Shown here piece by piece: positions 24,854 through 34,772 of a stretch of DNA of 64,000 bases; positions within the stretch are counted from its first letter, which is position 1; each line of letters starts with the position of its first letter. This DNA comes from Flavobacteriales bacterium UBA2104 (GTDB lineage Bacteria > Bacteroidota > Bacteroidia > Flavobacteriales_D > Crocinitomicaceae): NCBI GenBank assembly GCA_002331485.1, contig DCYS01000030.1, positions 49,568 through 113,567 on the forward strand. Reading direction: 5' to 3'. The notes under the pieces were generated by a model. The model did not search any database, was not told where the DNA came from, and saw only the letters and a program-made list of their open reading frames with translations. The position numbers were made by a program, and so were the translations under genes.

Positions 24854-26164
24854 ATGAGCGAAACACAAGAAAAATTGAACTACAAGGTAAAGGACATTAG
24901 CCTTGCTGAATGGGGAAGAAAAGAAATAAAATTGGCTGAGGCTGAAATGCCAGGTTTGATGTCATTGAGAGAAGAATTTGGTAAGGAGAAGCCTTTGAAA
25001 GGTGCTCGAATTGCAGGATGTCTTCACATGACGATTCAAACAGCGGTATTGATCGAGACACTTGTTGAATTGGGAGCTGATGTAACATGGTCCTCATGTA
25101 ACATTTTCTCAACTCAAGACCATGCAGCAGCAGCTATAGCAGCAGCAGGAATTCCTGTTTTTGCCTGGAAAGGGATGAACGAGGAAGAGTTCGATTGGTG
25201 TATAGAACAAACACTTCATGCATTTGAAGGAGGTCAACCACTTAACATGATCCTGGATGATGGAGGAGACCTTACAAACATGGTGTTTGATAAATACCCT
25301 GAATTAACAAAAGATATCAAAGGATTGTCAGAAGAGACGACTACTGGTGTTCACCGTCTATACGAAAGAATGAAAAACGGAACACTTGTAATGCCAGCGA
25401 TCAACGTAAATGATTCGGTTACAAAGTCGAAATTTGACAATAAATACGGATGTAAAGAATCACTAGTTGATGCTATTCGTCGTGCTACGGATACAATGAT
25501 GGCAGGTAAAGTTGCTGTTGTTTGTGGATACGGTGATGTAGGAAAAGGTTCTGCAGCTTCATTGAGAGGAGCGGGAGCTAGAGTTATCGTTACTGAGATC
25601 GATCCAATTTGTGCGCTTCAAGCAGCAATGGACGGATTCGAAGTAAAGAAACTAGATTCAGTTGTTGATCGTGTTGATATCGTTGTGACAACTACAGGTA
25701 ACAAAGACATCGTTGTTGGTCGTCACTTCGAAGCAATGAAGGATAAAACGATCGTTTGTAATATTGGACACTTTGATAATGAGATCGATGTTGCATGGTT
25801 GAATTCTAATGCTCAGAACAAATCTGAGATCAAACCACAAGTTGATCTTTATGAATTAGGAGGAAAAGAGATCATTTTATTGGCAGAAGGACGTTTAGTA
25901 AACTTAGGTTGTGCTACAGGTCACCCGTCATTTGTGATGTCAAACTCTTTCGCTAACCAAACTCTTGCTCAAATGGAGCTTTGGAACAACAGCGACAAGT
26001 ACAAAAATGAGGTTTACATGCTTCCTAAGCACTTAGATGAGAAGGTTGCTGAGCTTCACCTTGCGAAGATTGGGGTTGAGTTAGAATCTCTTTCTAAAGA
26101 TCAAGCTGATTACATCGGAGTGAATGTTGATGGACCATACAAGCCTGAACATTACAGATACTAG
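24854..26164 (+). CDS. ahcY: Adenosylhomocysteinase
   Basis: 436 residues, full length. It hydrolyses S-adenosylhomocysteine to adenosine and homocysteine, removing the inhibitor left by methyltransferases. Visible marks are the substrate-domain segments G-C-L-H-M-T-I-Q-T and T-W-S-S-C-N-I-F-S-T-Q-D-H, the NAD-binding C-G-Y-G-D-V-G-K-G, and the C-terminal K-P-E-H-Y-R-Y ending. The protein is cytoplasmic and normally tetrameric. It stands alone with its own promoter and a strong terminator. Confidence 0.98.
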   Translation: MSETQEKLNYKVKDISLAEWGRKEIKLAEAEMPGLMSLREEFGKEKPLKGARIAGCLHMTIQTAVLIETLVELGADVTWSSCNIFSTQDHAAAAIAAAGIPVFAWKGMNEEEFDWCIEQTLHAFEGGQPLNMILDDGGDLTNMVFDKYPELTKDIKGLSEETTTGVHRLYERMKNGTLVMPAINVNDSVTKSKFDNKYGCKESLVDAIRRATDTMMAGKVAVVCGYGDVGKGSAASLRGAGARVIVTEIDPICALQAAMDGFEVKKLDSVVDRVDIVVTTTGNKDIVVGRHFEAMKDKTIVCNIGHFDNEIDVAWLNSNAQNKSEIKPQVDLYELGGKEIILLAEGRLVNLGCATGHPSFVMSNSFANQTLAQMELWNNSDKYKNEVYMLPKHLDEKVAELHLAKIGVELESLSKDQADYIGVNVDGPYKPEHYRY

Positions 26165-26184
26165 AAATTAGTAAAACTCAATAT

Positions 26185-26214
26185 AACGGCACTTCAGATG
26201 AGGTGCCGTTTTTT
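26185..26214 (+). terminator. Intrinsic terminator after ahcY
   Basis: An 11-bp stem (26185-26195 with 26200-26210, one T-G wobble) with loop AGAT followed by a T run. Confidence 0.9.
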
Positions 26215-26217
26215 ATT

Positions 26218-26225
26218 TACCTTTG
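26218..26225 (+). promoter_or_regulatory. DoxX-like gene promoter -7 box TACCTTTG
   Basis: A perfect TAnnTTTG box right behind the ahcY terminator. It places the transcript start near 26230, so the in-frame GTG at 26230 is unlikely to be used and ATG 26254 is the better start. No TTG at -33. Confidence 0.5.
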
Positions 26226-26253
26226 ATCAGTGGAGAATCTAGATCTTTATATA

Positions 26254-26580
26254 ATGTCAGGTCTGTACATCTTTGCAGGATGTATGCACTTTGTTACGCC
26301 CAAGATGTTCAAACGTATCGTGCCACCTTATATTCCTTACCGAATGGCAATGGTATACGTATCAGGACTATTTGAAGTTCTATTTGGAACTGGGCTTATC
26401 TTTGATGAAACGAGATCTTGGTCTGCTCTAGGATTGATACTTTTACTAATAGCGGTTTTTCCTGCAAACATCTATATGGCAAAACGGTTTAGGGAGAAGG
26501 GACATAAATACACCTGGGCAACATATGCCAGATTACCTTTACAATTTTTGTTGATCTATTGGGCTTATCTCTACTGGTAG
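26254..26580 (+). CDS. DoxX family small membrane protein
   Basis: 108 residues from ATG 26254 (116 if GTG 26230 is used). Four hydrophobic segments and the opener Y-I-F-A-G-C-M-H-F are typical of the DoxX/YphA group of four-helix inner-membrane proteins. The role of the family is poorly defined; some members act with oxidoreductases. Its stop codon abuts the stop of the convergent NTF2-like gene with no base between them. Confidence 0.8.
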   Translation: MSGLYIFAGCMHFVTPKMFKRIVPPYIPYRMAMVYVSGLFEVLFGTGLIFDETRSWSALGLILLLIAVFPANIYMAKRFREKGHKYTWATYARLPLQFLLIYWAYLYW

Positions 26581-26985
26581 TTAGTCCTGTCGAACCGCTG
26601 TTGCTCGGAAGATCTTACCTTCCTTAACTTCGTAGATCATAACCAGAAAAAGGATCTTTCCTTCACCCTTTCCACTTCTTCCGGTGATTTTCTCGTAATC
26701 AATAACCTTGTTACCGATTACAGTTCTGTTTAGGACTTCACTATGCAAGTTGGGAGATCGATCAAAAAGATCAGCATATATTTTCTTTACAGGAGAGAAG
26801 CCTTTAACACTTGGGATAGTATCTCCTAGTGTCCAGAGTTCTATATCTTCTGAAAACACATCCATAAATGCATCAATATCTTTTGCGTTGTAAGCATCCA
26901 GTTGATCCTGTACAACTTCTCTGGGTGACTGGGAAAATGAAGTTAACGAAATGAGTATTGTGAGAGCAAAAATTAATTTTCTCAT
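26581..26985 (-). CDS. Exported NTF2-like (SnoaL/steroid isomerase fold) protein
   Basis: 134 residues with a signal peptide (ending S-F-S-Q). The mature part follows the NTF2-like pattern: an opening helix pair (V-V-Q-D-Q-L-D-A-Y-N-A-K-D-I-D-A-F), then F-S-E-D-I-E-L-W, and later strand-rich segments. The fold is used both for enzymes and for binding; no catalytic residue set is evident. Its start overlaps the stop of the FtsE-like gene by 4 bases on the same strand, so it is probably translated from the same mRNA. Confidence 0.75.
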   Translation of the reverse strand: MRKLIFALTILISLTSFSQSPREVVQDQLDAYNAKDIDAFMDVFSEDIELWTLGDTIPSVKGFSPVKKIYADLFDRSPNLHSEVLNRTVIGNKVIDYEKITGRSGKGEGKILFLVMIYEVKEGKIFRATAVRQD

Positions 26986-27719
26986 GATAGATCGTTTACT
27001 TCGAAAGGATTAAAATTACTCAAAGATTCAACTTCTTTGATTGTATTATTTTCCACTCGTAAAACACGTCCAGGAAACTTTTCAACTAAACTCATGTCAT
27101 GTGTAGCCATAAGCAATGAAGTTCCTTCTTTAGCGATTGCGATGAGCAGTTTCATTATAGATTCAGATGTTTCCGGATCTAAATTTCCTGTGGGCTCATC
27201 AGCAAGGATCAATTCTGGCTTATTTAATAAAGCTCGGGCTATTGCTACACGCTGTTGCTCACCCCCTGAAAGCTCATGAGGCATTTTATAAGCTTTGTCT
27301 TCGACACCAACCATACCTAGTACCTCAAGTCCACGTGCTTCCATTTCTTTTTTCTTTTTCCAGCCAGTGGCCTTCATAACAAAAAAGAGGTTTTTCATCA
27401 CCGAACGATCAGTCAATAATTGGAAATCCTGAAATACAATCCCAATCTTTCTTCGTAAAAGAGGGATTTCTCTTTTACGCAGCTTTTTGAGATCGAAACC
27501 AGCAACGGAACCTGTACCATCGATTAAGGAAAGATCACCATAAAGTGTTTTGAGAAAACTACTTTTTCCAGATCCTGTTTTTCCAATCAGATAAACAAAC
27601 TCTTTCGATTCAATTGAGACATTGATATCGTGAAGAACAGTTACGCGTTTTTGCTCTACTCTTCCTTGCTCAATATTTATGACCTTTTCCACGGATTCTT
27701 GGTTTTTACAAATATCCAT
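26982..27719 (-). CDS. ftsE: FtsE-like ABC transporter ATP-binding protein
   Basis: 245 residues from ATG 27719; an upstream start at 27794 would add 25 residues that do not resemble the family. Walker A is G-K-T-G-S-G-K-S-S, the signature L-S-G-G-E-Q-Q-R-V-A-I-A-R-A-L, and Walker B L-I-L-A-D-E-P-T-G-N-L-D. It is closest to the FtsE/LolD/MacB group, and R-K-I-G-I-V-F-Q-D-F is FtsE-like. FtsE with FtsX controls septal wall hydrolases; no permease gene lies nearby, so the partner must be elsewhere. The NTF2-like gene overlaps by 4 bases downstream. Confidence 0.85.
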   Translation of the reverse strand: MDICKNQESVEKVINIEQGRVEQKRVTVLHDINVSIESKEFVYLIGKTGSGKSSFLKTLYGDLSLIDGTGSVAGFDLKKLRKREIPLLRRKIGIVFQDFQLLTDRSVMKNLFFVMKATGWKKKKEMEARGLEVLGMVGVEDKAYKMPHELSGGEQQRVAIARALLNKPELILADEPTGNLDPETSESIMKLLIAIAKEGTSLLMATHDMSLVEKFPGRVLRVENNTIKEVESLSNFNPFEVNDLS

Positions 27720-27860
27720 AAAATTAACCCTTTTTATAAAAGTCCTCAGTAACAATCTTAACAGAATCGCGTTTATAACTTTTGGAATACACATCCATTC
27801 CTTAAGATATCCTCTATATTTTTAACCTTTTGATGGAGTAACATTTAACAAGATTTTATC

Positions 27861-30800
27861 ATGTCAGCATTGCGCTCGATTTTATTGTTCTCAGTTCTAT
27901 TGACAGTAGTTCCTCTGTTCGCTCAGCGATCGGAGAATTATGCGAGTGAATACGCTGATTTTTACAGGGCCGAAGAGCTATTTGCTAAAGAGCAATACAG
28001 TGCAGCGAGAAAAGAGTTTAGTCTTTTCCTTCAAGAATTCAAGGATACTGAAGATCCACAATACATCAAGGCACGTTACTATGAAGGTCTTGCAGCTCTA
28101 CATCTGTACAACAATGATGCGGTTAAATTACTCAGGGAATTCATAAATGAATATCCAGAGAGTATTTACAAAAACGACATTTATTTTAAAATTGGTCAAT
28201 ATTTCTATCAAAGAAAAAAATATCTAGATGCACTAGAGTGGTTGGATAAAACGGATAAATCAGCCTTGGAAAACGAAGTGATCGCCGAGTATTATTTCAA
28301 GTTAGGTTATTCAAACTTCCAGTTGGGAAATTATAGTGAGGCGAGAAATGCATTCTATGAAATTAAGGACGATAGTTCAAATTATAGTCCACCAGCGCTG
28401 TATTATTATTCGCACATTGCTTACCAAAATAAAACTTATCAAGAGGCTTTGGATGGCTTTCTTAAATTACGTGACCATCCAACATTTAAAGATGAGGTGC
28501 CATATTATATCACTCAGATCTACTATTTGCTAGGTAATTTTGAGAAAGTAACTGAATTTGCCCCGGACTTAGAAGATCAATCTGTTGATAAGAATACAGC
28601 AGAAATGAATCTGCTCATCGGTGATGCATATTATAAGATCAAGAAGTATGATGAAGCCGCTGCGTATTTGGAGGATTATGATCGTCGTAAAAAAACAACC
28701 AGAGAACAGGACTATGCTTTAGGTTACGCATATTATAAGAGTCAGCAATACGAGAAGGCAATTAAAATGTTTGATAGGGTCTCAAATGTTGAGGATGGAT
28801 TAGCACAAACAGCTTTATATCACATTGCTCAGTGCTATATGGAAACTGAAGAGTTAAACTACGCTAGAACTGCTTTCGAGTCTGCATCACTAATGAAGTT
28901 TGATGCTAAAGTTCAGGAAGATGCGCTTTATAACTATGCAGTCCTTTCATATAGACTTGACTATAATCCATATAACGAAGCGATCTTCGCTTTTGAATTG
29001 TTCCTTCAGGAATTTCCTAACTCAAAACGAAAAGAAGATGTCTTCAGTTATCTTGTAAATGTTTATTCGAGCACCAAGAGATATAAGCAGGCTTTAAACT
29101 CCCTGGATCGAATAGGTGATCTTAATATTCAGTTAAAAACAGCTTATCAGATCATAGCTTTTAATATGGGGGTAGAGAAGTATGAGCGTGGATTGTACGA
29201 GGAATCAATGGGAGCATTTGAAAAAGTGGATAAGTATGATGTTGATCCAGAGCTGACGGGAAAAGCACTTTTCTGGTCTGCTGATGCACTATACATGTTA
29301 AATGACTATCTCGGAGCAATAAAGAAGTATCGCGATTTCTTAGCTGTTCCGGGAGTGAATGATCGAGAACTAAAACAAGCGGCATATTATAATATCGCTT
29401 ACGGTTACTTTGAGATCAAAGATTGGACTCAAGCTATCCAATCATTCAGAACTTACACTCAGTTATCTGATCTGAAAGATGAACAAAAAGTGGCCGATGC
29501 CTACGCAAGGATTGGTGATTGCTACTATACTCGTGAGACCCCTGATTTTGAAAAATCTGCATTGAATTATGAAAAAGCACTGTCTTACAAAAAGGACAAT
29601 CAGGATCGAGTGCTATATTCTCTAGCCAAAGTTTACGGATTCCTTCCAAATAAGAGGACAGCCAAGATCAACACGTTACTTGATATCATTAATAATCATT
29701 CGAATTCTTCTTATATGATTCTATCAATTTTTGATGTTGCGATCAGTTATAAGAATGAAGGAAATTACACAAAGGCCTTGAACTATTTTGATCAGATCGT
29801 TAGAGATTATCCAAATAATATTCTGGTTAAAGATGCGCTGATCGAAACAGCTGATATCAAATTCAAGCAAAAGAAGTACGAGCAGTCGGAAAGTTATTTT
29901 AGAAGAGTACTGAATGAGTATTCTTTGGATGATGCAACGTGTAAGAGAGCGACACAAGGGCTGATCGATATTTTTAAAGCTACACGAAGACAAGCAGAGA
30001 TCAGCACACTGAGAACAGAATATGCATGTGCTGAGATCAGTGAGGATGATGAAGAAGCGATATTCTATGAGGCAGCTAATGAGCTATATTTAAATGAGAA
30101 TTATGATGAAGCTATACCGGAGATCAAGAAATACCTGGATCGTTATCCGAATGGAAGATTTGCTATTCAATTGCTCAGCTATATAGGTGATATTTATTAT
30201 CAACAAGAAGAGCTAGATCAAGCGCTTGTCTATTACGAGAATATAATTGCGCGTCCTAACTCTGCATTTACTGAAGAGGCTTTAGTTCGAGCATCTAAGA
30301 TTCTATATAATGACGAGAAATACGACCGTGCTTTACCTCATTACGAAAAGCTAGAAGACTTGGCCTCAACTCCTCAAGTGATATTTAATACTAGAGTAGG
30401 TTTGATGAGGTGTAATTATATTCTTGAAAACTTCGAAAATGCTGCCGAAGCTGCTCAGAAAGTATTGAAAGATGAATTATTGGATAATGAGACAATTCGT
30501 CTAGAAGGTAATTATATTGCTGGTATGTCACTTTTCAAGACCGAAGAATACGAGGAGGCAATTCCTTACTTGAAATGGACTGAGGAAAATACTGGAAAAG
30601 TAAGAGGTACAGAGGCGTTGCATACTATGGCAAATGCATATTATGAATTAGAGAACTACGAGAAAGCCGAGGAGATCCATCAACGTCTGATGAAGAGAAA
30701 ACCTGCATATGACTATTGGATTGCAAAATCACTTATTCTGCAGGCTAGGGTATTCATTGCCACTGACGATCTATTCCAGGCTGAGAAAACCATCAACTTG

Positions 30801-30950
30801 GTGCTCAACAACTATCCTATACAAGATGATGGTATAATTGATGAAGCTGATGCTGTAAAAGCAGAGTTGATGCAGTTAAAAAGCACAGAAAAATCCTTAG
30901 AGGATGATACAGACCGAACTATTGATTTAAATGAAGGAAATGATGAGTAA
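27861..30950 (+). CDS. Large exported tetratricopeptide-repeat protein
   Basis: 1029 residues with a signal peptide (ending L-F-A-Q). Nearly the whole mature protein is TPR/YbgF-like helical repeats, recognisable by recurring A-x-x-x-F/Y and E-Y-P-N/D-S-I/K patterns (e.g. Y-P-E-S-I-Y, F-P-N-S-K-R, Y-P-N-N-I-L, Y-P-N-G-R-F). The C-terminus is acidic. Such proteins scaffold envelope complexes; it is likely periplasmic. The barrel gene that follows overlaps its 3' end by 8 to 20 bases, suggesting a two-component outer-membrane unit. No firm promoter was found. Confidence 0.85.
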   Translation: MSALRSILLFSVLLTVVPLFAQRSENYASEYADFYRAEELFAKEQYSAARKEFSLFLQEFKDTEDPQYIKARYYEGLAALHLYNNDAVKLLREFINEYPESIYKNDIYFKIGQYFYQRKKYLDALEWLDKTDKSALENEVIAEYYFKLGYSNFQLGNYSEARNAFYEIKDDSSNYSPPALYYYSHIAYQNKTYQEALDGFLKLRDHPTFKDEVPYYITQIYYLLGNFEKVTEFAPDLEDQSVDKNTAEMNLLIGDAYYKIKKYDEAAAYLEDYDRRKKTTREQDYALGYAYYKSQQYEKAIKMFDRVSNVEDGLAQTALYHIAQCYMETEELNYARTAFESASLMKFDAKVQEDALYNYAVLSYRLDYNPYNEAIFAFELFLQEFPNSKRKEDVFSYLVNVYSSTKRYKQALNSLDRIGDLNIQLKTAYQIIAFNMGVEKYERGLYEESMGAFEKVDKYDVDPELTGKALFWSADALYMLNDYLGAIKKYRDFLAVPGVNDRELKQAAYYNIAYGYFEIKDWTQAIQSFRTYTQLSDLKDEQKVADAYARIGDCYYTRETPDFEKSALNYEKALSYKKDNQDRVLYSLAKVYGFLPNKRTAKINTLLDIINNHSNSSYMILSIFDVAISYKNEGNYTKALNYFDQIVRDYPNNILVKDALIETADIKFKQKKYEQSESYFRRVLNEYSLDDATCKRATQGLIDIFKATRRQAEISTLRTEYACAEISEDDEEAIFYEAANELYLNENYDEAIPEIKKYLDRYPNGRFAIQLLSYIGDIYYQQEELDQALVYYENIIARPNSAFTEEALVRASKILYNDEKYDRALPHYEKLEDLASTPQVIFNTRVGLMRCNYILENFENAAEAAQKVLKDELLDNETIRLEGNYIAGMSLFKTEEYEEAIPYLKWTEENTGKVRGTEALHTMANAYYELENYEKAEEIHQRLMKRKPAYDYWIAKSLILQARVFIATDDLFQAEKTINLVLNNYPIQDDGIIDEADAVKAELMQLKSTEKSLEDDTDRTIDLNEGNDE

Positions 30951-32673
30951 TATAATTCGACATATTTCAGTACTGCTTTTCGTTTTTCCTGTAATCGTAT
31001 TTGGTCAGACTGAAAGTGGGGATGTAGAAGTAATAACAGATTCTGATCGCTCAATACCACCGGTAGATCGCATTGCCATGCGACCAAAAATGATCGATAC
31101 GGCAATTACTTCACCAGTTGTTGATTATCCATTACTTGCCTTGCAGGCAGAAACTTCTTTCGAGATCGATCGAATTGAGCCAGCGAACATCAGGCATCGA
31201 CCTCAATTATCAGAGCTCTACAGAGGCTATGCTAAAATTGGAGGAGGAAGTAGGTTAATGGGACTGGGTGAAGTTTACTATAACTCTTTACGATCAAGAA
31301 AATATCATTGGGGAGTCCATGCGAAGCATCTCTCAGAATGGGGAAGAATCCCTGATGTAGCTCCTTCTCAGTATGATCGTACAAGTGGATTACTTTTCGG
31401 TAAAGTTGAAGAACGGAGATATTCTTACGGAGGTCAATTAGGTTATAAGAACTATGGACTTCATTATTATGGCTTTGATAATGTCGACGCACCCCGAGAC
31501 AGTATTTCTCAACGCTATCAATCGATTGATTTTAATGGTTTCTTTGATTCTCATAAAAAAGATAGCGCCATGCTGAACTATAGAATTGGTATTGATTATT
31601 CGAATTTTATGGATCAAAAACCAGCGGAAGATTCGCTTTCGAAATGGAGAGGTAGGGAAAACTATGCTGCGTTAAAAACGAGATGGCAATATAATCTTAG
31701 TAGCAATGTACTTCTTTCTAATTTGAGAGCTGACTTGAACGTACTCTACAATGATTTCCGGTATGGAATTCCAGATAGCTCGCTTACGGCATTAGATAGT
31801 GGATATGTATCGAGTAACACAGTTATTCAGCTTAAACCAGTTACGAGTTTCTACAGCATGAATGAAAAATTGCAGTTTAAAATAGGAGGTGAACTAGCAA
31901 TAGATATTCACGATGAAACCCGGGCGTCACTTTATCCGATCGCTGAAGTTAAATATTCACTATTTGATGATCTCTTTATCCCTTATGCGGGAGTGCAGGG
32001 AGGATTACAACAGCAACGTTTTGCACACTTGGCTCGAGAAAATGAATTTATTGGTTCAAATATACAACTGAAGAATAAGCAACGCTACGAGTTCCATTTT
32101 GGTATTAAAGGAACTTTATCTAGCCGTATGAGTTTCAATATTGGAGCTTCATTTTCAAACAACAGGAATCAGGCATTATTTATTAATGATACCATCTACT
32201 CGTCAGGTAATCAATTTAGGGTGATCTACGATACGATCAATACTACGACTATTTCAGGTAGTTTATCTTATCAGCAAAGCGAAAAACTGAAGATCGATGG
32301 AATAGCAAGGTTTCACAGCTATCAGGCTCGAAATAATCCGTTTGCATGGAACTTGCCACAACTGGAGTTGATCACACGAGGATACTACAACATTGCTGAC
32401 AAATTGATCGCGAAAGTAGATTTTACGTTGGAAACTGGTAGACGAGCAAAAGTTTTCGATTCGTCAATGGAAGGAGTAGAAGAGCAGGATGGACAATTTT
32501 ACAAATCATTAGGTGTAATTCCAGATGCTAATATTGGTGCTGAGTTCAGATATACAAAACGAATTTCACTATTTGCAAACTTTAACAACATTGCGGCTCA
32601 GCGATATAAGCGTTGGTATGGTTATCCAGTACAAGGATTTCAGTTTATGGCTGGAGCAACGTTCAGATTCTGA
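30940..32673 (+). CDS. Outer-membrane beta-barrel protein, TonB-receptor-like
   Basis: 577 residues if the ATG at 30940 is used (ATGs at 30931 and 30943 are also possible); all overlap the end of the TPR gene. A signal peptide (ending V-F-G-Q) is followed by a short linker with repeated Pro-Val and then many amphipathic strands (Y-A-K-I-G-G-G, Y-S-Y-G-G-Q-L-G-Y), ending in A-G-A-T-F-R-F, a typical outer-membrane terminal strand. No plug domain or TonB box is seen, so it is a barrel without the gating part of a true TonB-dependent receptor. It is presumably assembled with the TPR protein. Confidence 0.75.
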   Translation: MMSNIIRHISVLLFVFPVIVFGQTESGDVEVITDSDRSIPPVDRIAMRPKMIDTAITSPVVDYPLLALQAETSFEIDRIEPANIRHRPQLSELYRGYAKIGGGSRLMGLGEVYYNSLRSRKYHWGVHAKHLSEWGRIPDVAPSQYDRTSGLLFGKVEERRYSYGGQLGYKNYGLHYYGFDNVDAPRDSISQRYQSIDFNGFFDSHKKDSAMLNYRIGIDYSNFMDQKPAEDSLSKWRGRENYAALKTRWQYNLSSNVLLSNLRADLNVLYNDFRYGIPDSSLTALDSGYVSSNTVIQLKPVTSFYSMNEKLQFKIGGELAIDIHDETRASLYPIAEVKYSLFDDLFIPYAGVQGGLQQQRFAHLARENEFIGSNIQLKNKQRYEFHFGIKGTLSSRMSFNIGASFSNNRNQALFINDTIYSSGNQFRVIYDTINTTTISGSLSYQQSEKLKIDGIARFHSYQARNNPFAWNLPQLELITRGYYNIADKLIAKVDFTLETGRRAKVFDSSMEGVEEQDGQFYKSLGVIPDANIGAEFRYTKRISLFANFNNIAAQRYKRWYGYPVQGFQFMAGATFRF

Positions 32674-32738
32674 CAAAACCGCAGAAAATATTAATTGTCG
32701 TTAAGCGTTAGTTGAACAAATTTTATTATTTGTCTGTT

Positions 32739-32768
32739 TTGATGACAGCAAAAGTAACTGTACTTTTG
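32739..32768 (+). promoter_or_regulatory. dxs promoter (TTG - 19 bases - TACTTTTG) with palindromic -7
   Basis: TTG at 32739-32741 and TACTTTTG at 32761-32768. The sequence CAAAAGTA at 32749-32756 is the exact reverse complement of the -7 box, with 4 bases between, so the spacer also holds a -7 box reading leftwards. The ATG at 32786 follows by 17 bases. Confidence 0.75.
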
Positions 32769-32785
32769 TTTTAATAATGTAACGA

Positions 32786-34750
32786 ATGGCAAACTATCAA
32801 GCTGGTCCACTATTAAAGGATATTAATAATCCTGCAGATCTCCGAAAGTTAACGGAAGATCAACTACCTCAAGTAAGTGATGAGGTAAGACAATACATCA
32901 TTGATGTTATCTCTGAGATTGGTAATTCACATTTTGGTGCGAGCCTTGGTGTGGTAGAGCTTACCGTTGCGTTGCACTATGTATTTAATACCCCGGAAGA
33001 CCAATTGGTGTGGGATGTAGGTCATCAAGCGTACGGTCACAAAATACTAACTGAGCGAAGAGACGTATTTCATACCAATCGCATTAAGGGTGGAATCAGT
33101 GGTTTTCCAAAACGGAGCGAAAGCGAATACGATACATTTGGTGTAGGACATTCTTCAACATCTATTTCTGGTGCATTAGGAATGGCTGTAGCCAATAAAT
33201 ATAAAGGAGAGAAAGATCGTCAGCACATAGCCGTGATCGGTGATGGAGCAATGACAGCCGGACTAGCATTTGAAGGATTGAATCATGCAGGTTTTGAAAA
33301 AGACGCTAATCTATTGGTCGTTTTGAATGACAACTGTATGTCTATCGATCCTAATGTTGGTGCCTTAAAAGATTATTTAACTGATATCACAACTTCTCAC
33401 ACTTACAATAAGGTGAAAGATGAAGTTTGGAATATGTTAGGAAAACTTTCCAAATTTGGTCCAGATGCCCGCACTGTTGTAAGCAAGGTTTCTTCAGCAT
33501 TGAAGGGAAGTCTTCTGAAGCAGTCGAACATGTTTGAGTCGCTCAACTTTAGATATTTTGGACCGGTCGATGGACATGATGTTATCGGATTGAAAAAGAT
33601 CATGGAAGATCTAAAAGATATTCCAGGTCCAAAGATCCTTCACTGTGTAACGAAGAAAGGAAAAGGATTTAAGTTCTCTGAGGAAGGAAATCCAACACAA
33701 TGGCACGCTCCTGGAGTATTTAATAAAGATACAGGTGAGATCGTTAAGATCGTTCCTAAATCTCCTCAACCACCAAAATATCAGCAGGTATTTGGTCATA
33801 CGATCGTTGAGCTAGCAGAGGAGAATGATAAGATCATGGGAATAACTCCTGCGATGCCTTCAGGAAGTTCATTGAACATAATGATGGAGGCAATGCCAGA
33901 TCGCGCCTTTGATGTAGGAATTGCAGAGCAACATGCGGTTACATTTTCTGCCGGGTTGGCGACTCAAGGAATGATCCCATTCTGTAATATTTATTCTTCG
34001 TTTATGCAACGTGCTTATGATCAAGTGATTCATGATGTTGCATTACAGAACTTGAACGTCGTTTTCTGTTTGGATAGAGCAGGATTTGCTGGAGCTGATG
34101 GTGCTACTCACCACGGAGCATACGATCTGGCATACATGAGATCAATTCCGAACATGACCGTTGCAGCTCCGATGAATGAAGCTGAATTGCGAAATCTGAT
34201 GTTTACGGCCCAACAAGATGATATGGGACCATTTAGTATCCGTTATCCGCGTGGTAAAGGAGTGATGACGGATTGGAAAACAGCAATGAAACCCATCAAG
34301 GTTGGAACGGGTAGAAGAGTGACTGCAGGAGAGGATGTAGCTATTCTATCCGTTGGTCATCCTGGTAACTTTGCTCAGGAAGCGATAAAAGAGCTGAAAC
34401 AACTCGGTGCCTCTGTTGCGCATTACGATATGCGTTTTGTGAAACCATTGGATGAAAATCTTCTACACGAAGTATTCTCGAAATTTGATAAGGTAATCAC
34501 AGTTGAAGACGGATGTTTGATGGGTGGAATGGGTAGTGCTATCCTGGAGTTTATGGTGGATCAAGGGTATTCTGCCAAAGTAAAACGACTAGGTATTCCT
34601 GATGAATTTATACATCATGGAACTCAGCAAGAGTTGTACAAAGATGCAGGATTCGATACCGATAGTATAATCAAAACGGCAATTGAATTATTACCCGAAC
34701 TGAAAACAGATTTAAGTGATGAGACTAAGCAGAAATATTCTGTAGGTTAA
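32786..34750 (+). CDS. dxs: 1-deoxy-D-xylulose-5-phosphate synthase
   Basis: 654 residues, full length. It condenses pyruvate and glyceraldehyde 3-phosphate with thiamine diphosphate, the first step of the MEP isoprenoid pathway. Visible are W-D-V-G-H-Q-A-Y-G-H-K, the thiamine-binding G-D-G-A-M-T-A-G with N-D-N further on, the catalytic-domain segment G-I-A-E-Q-H-A-V-T-F and D-R-A-G-F-A-G-A-D-G-A-T-H-H. The enzyme is cytoplasmic. The gene stands alone between its own promoter and a strong terminator. DXS sequences with this length and a slightly divergent central linker are common in Bacteroidota. Confidence 0.97.
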   Translation: MANYQAGPLLKDINNPADLRKLTEDQLPQVSDEVRQYIIDVISEIGNSHFGASLGVVELTVALHYVFNTPEDQLVWDVGHQAYGHKILTERRDVFHTNRIKGGISGFPKRSESEYDTFGVGHSSTSISGALGMAVANKYKGEKDRQHIAVIGDGAMTAGLAFEGLNHAGFEKDANLLVVLNDNCMSIDPNVGALKDYLTDITTSHTYNKVKDEVWNMLGKLSKFGPDARTVVSKVSSALKGSLLKQSNMFESLNFRYFGPVDGHDVIGLKKIMEDLKDIPGPKILHCVTKKGKGFKFSEEGNPTQWHAPGVFNKDTGEIVKIVPKSPQPPKYQQVFGHTIVELAEENDKIMGITPAMPSGSSLNIMMEAMPDRAFDVGIAEQHAVTFSAGLATQGMIPFCNIYSSFMQRAYDQVIHDVALQNLNVVFCLDRAGFAGADGATHHGAYDLAYMRSIPNMTVAAPMNEAELRNLMFTAQQDDMGPFSIRYPRGKGVMTDWKTAMKPIKVGTGRRVTAGEDVAILSVGHPGNFAQEAIKELKQLGASVAHYDMRFVKPLDENLLHEVFSKFDKVITVEDGCLMGGMGSAILEFMVDQGYSAKVKRLGIPDEFIHHGTQQELYKDAGFDTDSIIKTAIELLPELKTDLSDETKQKYSVG

Positions 34751-34772
34751 AACAAAACAGAAATAAAAAAGT

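Noticed and set aside
27720..27794. Longer N-terminus for the FtsE-like protein
   Set aside because: The extra 25 residues are not seen in the family and ATG 27719 gives a normal ABC start.
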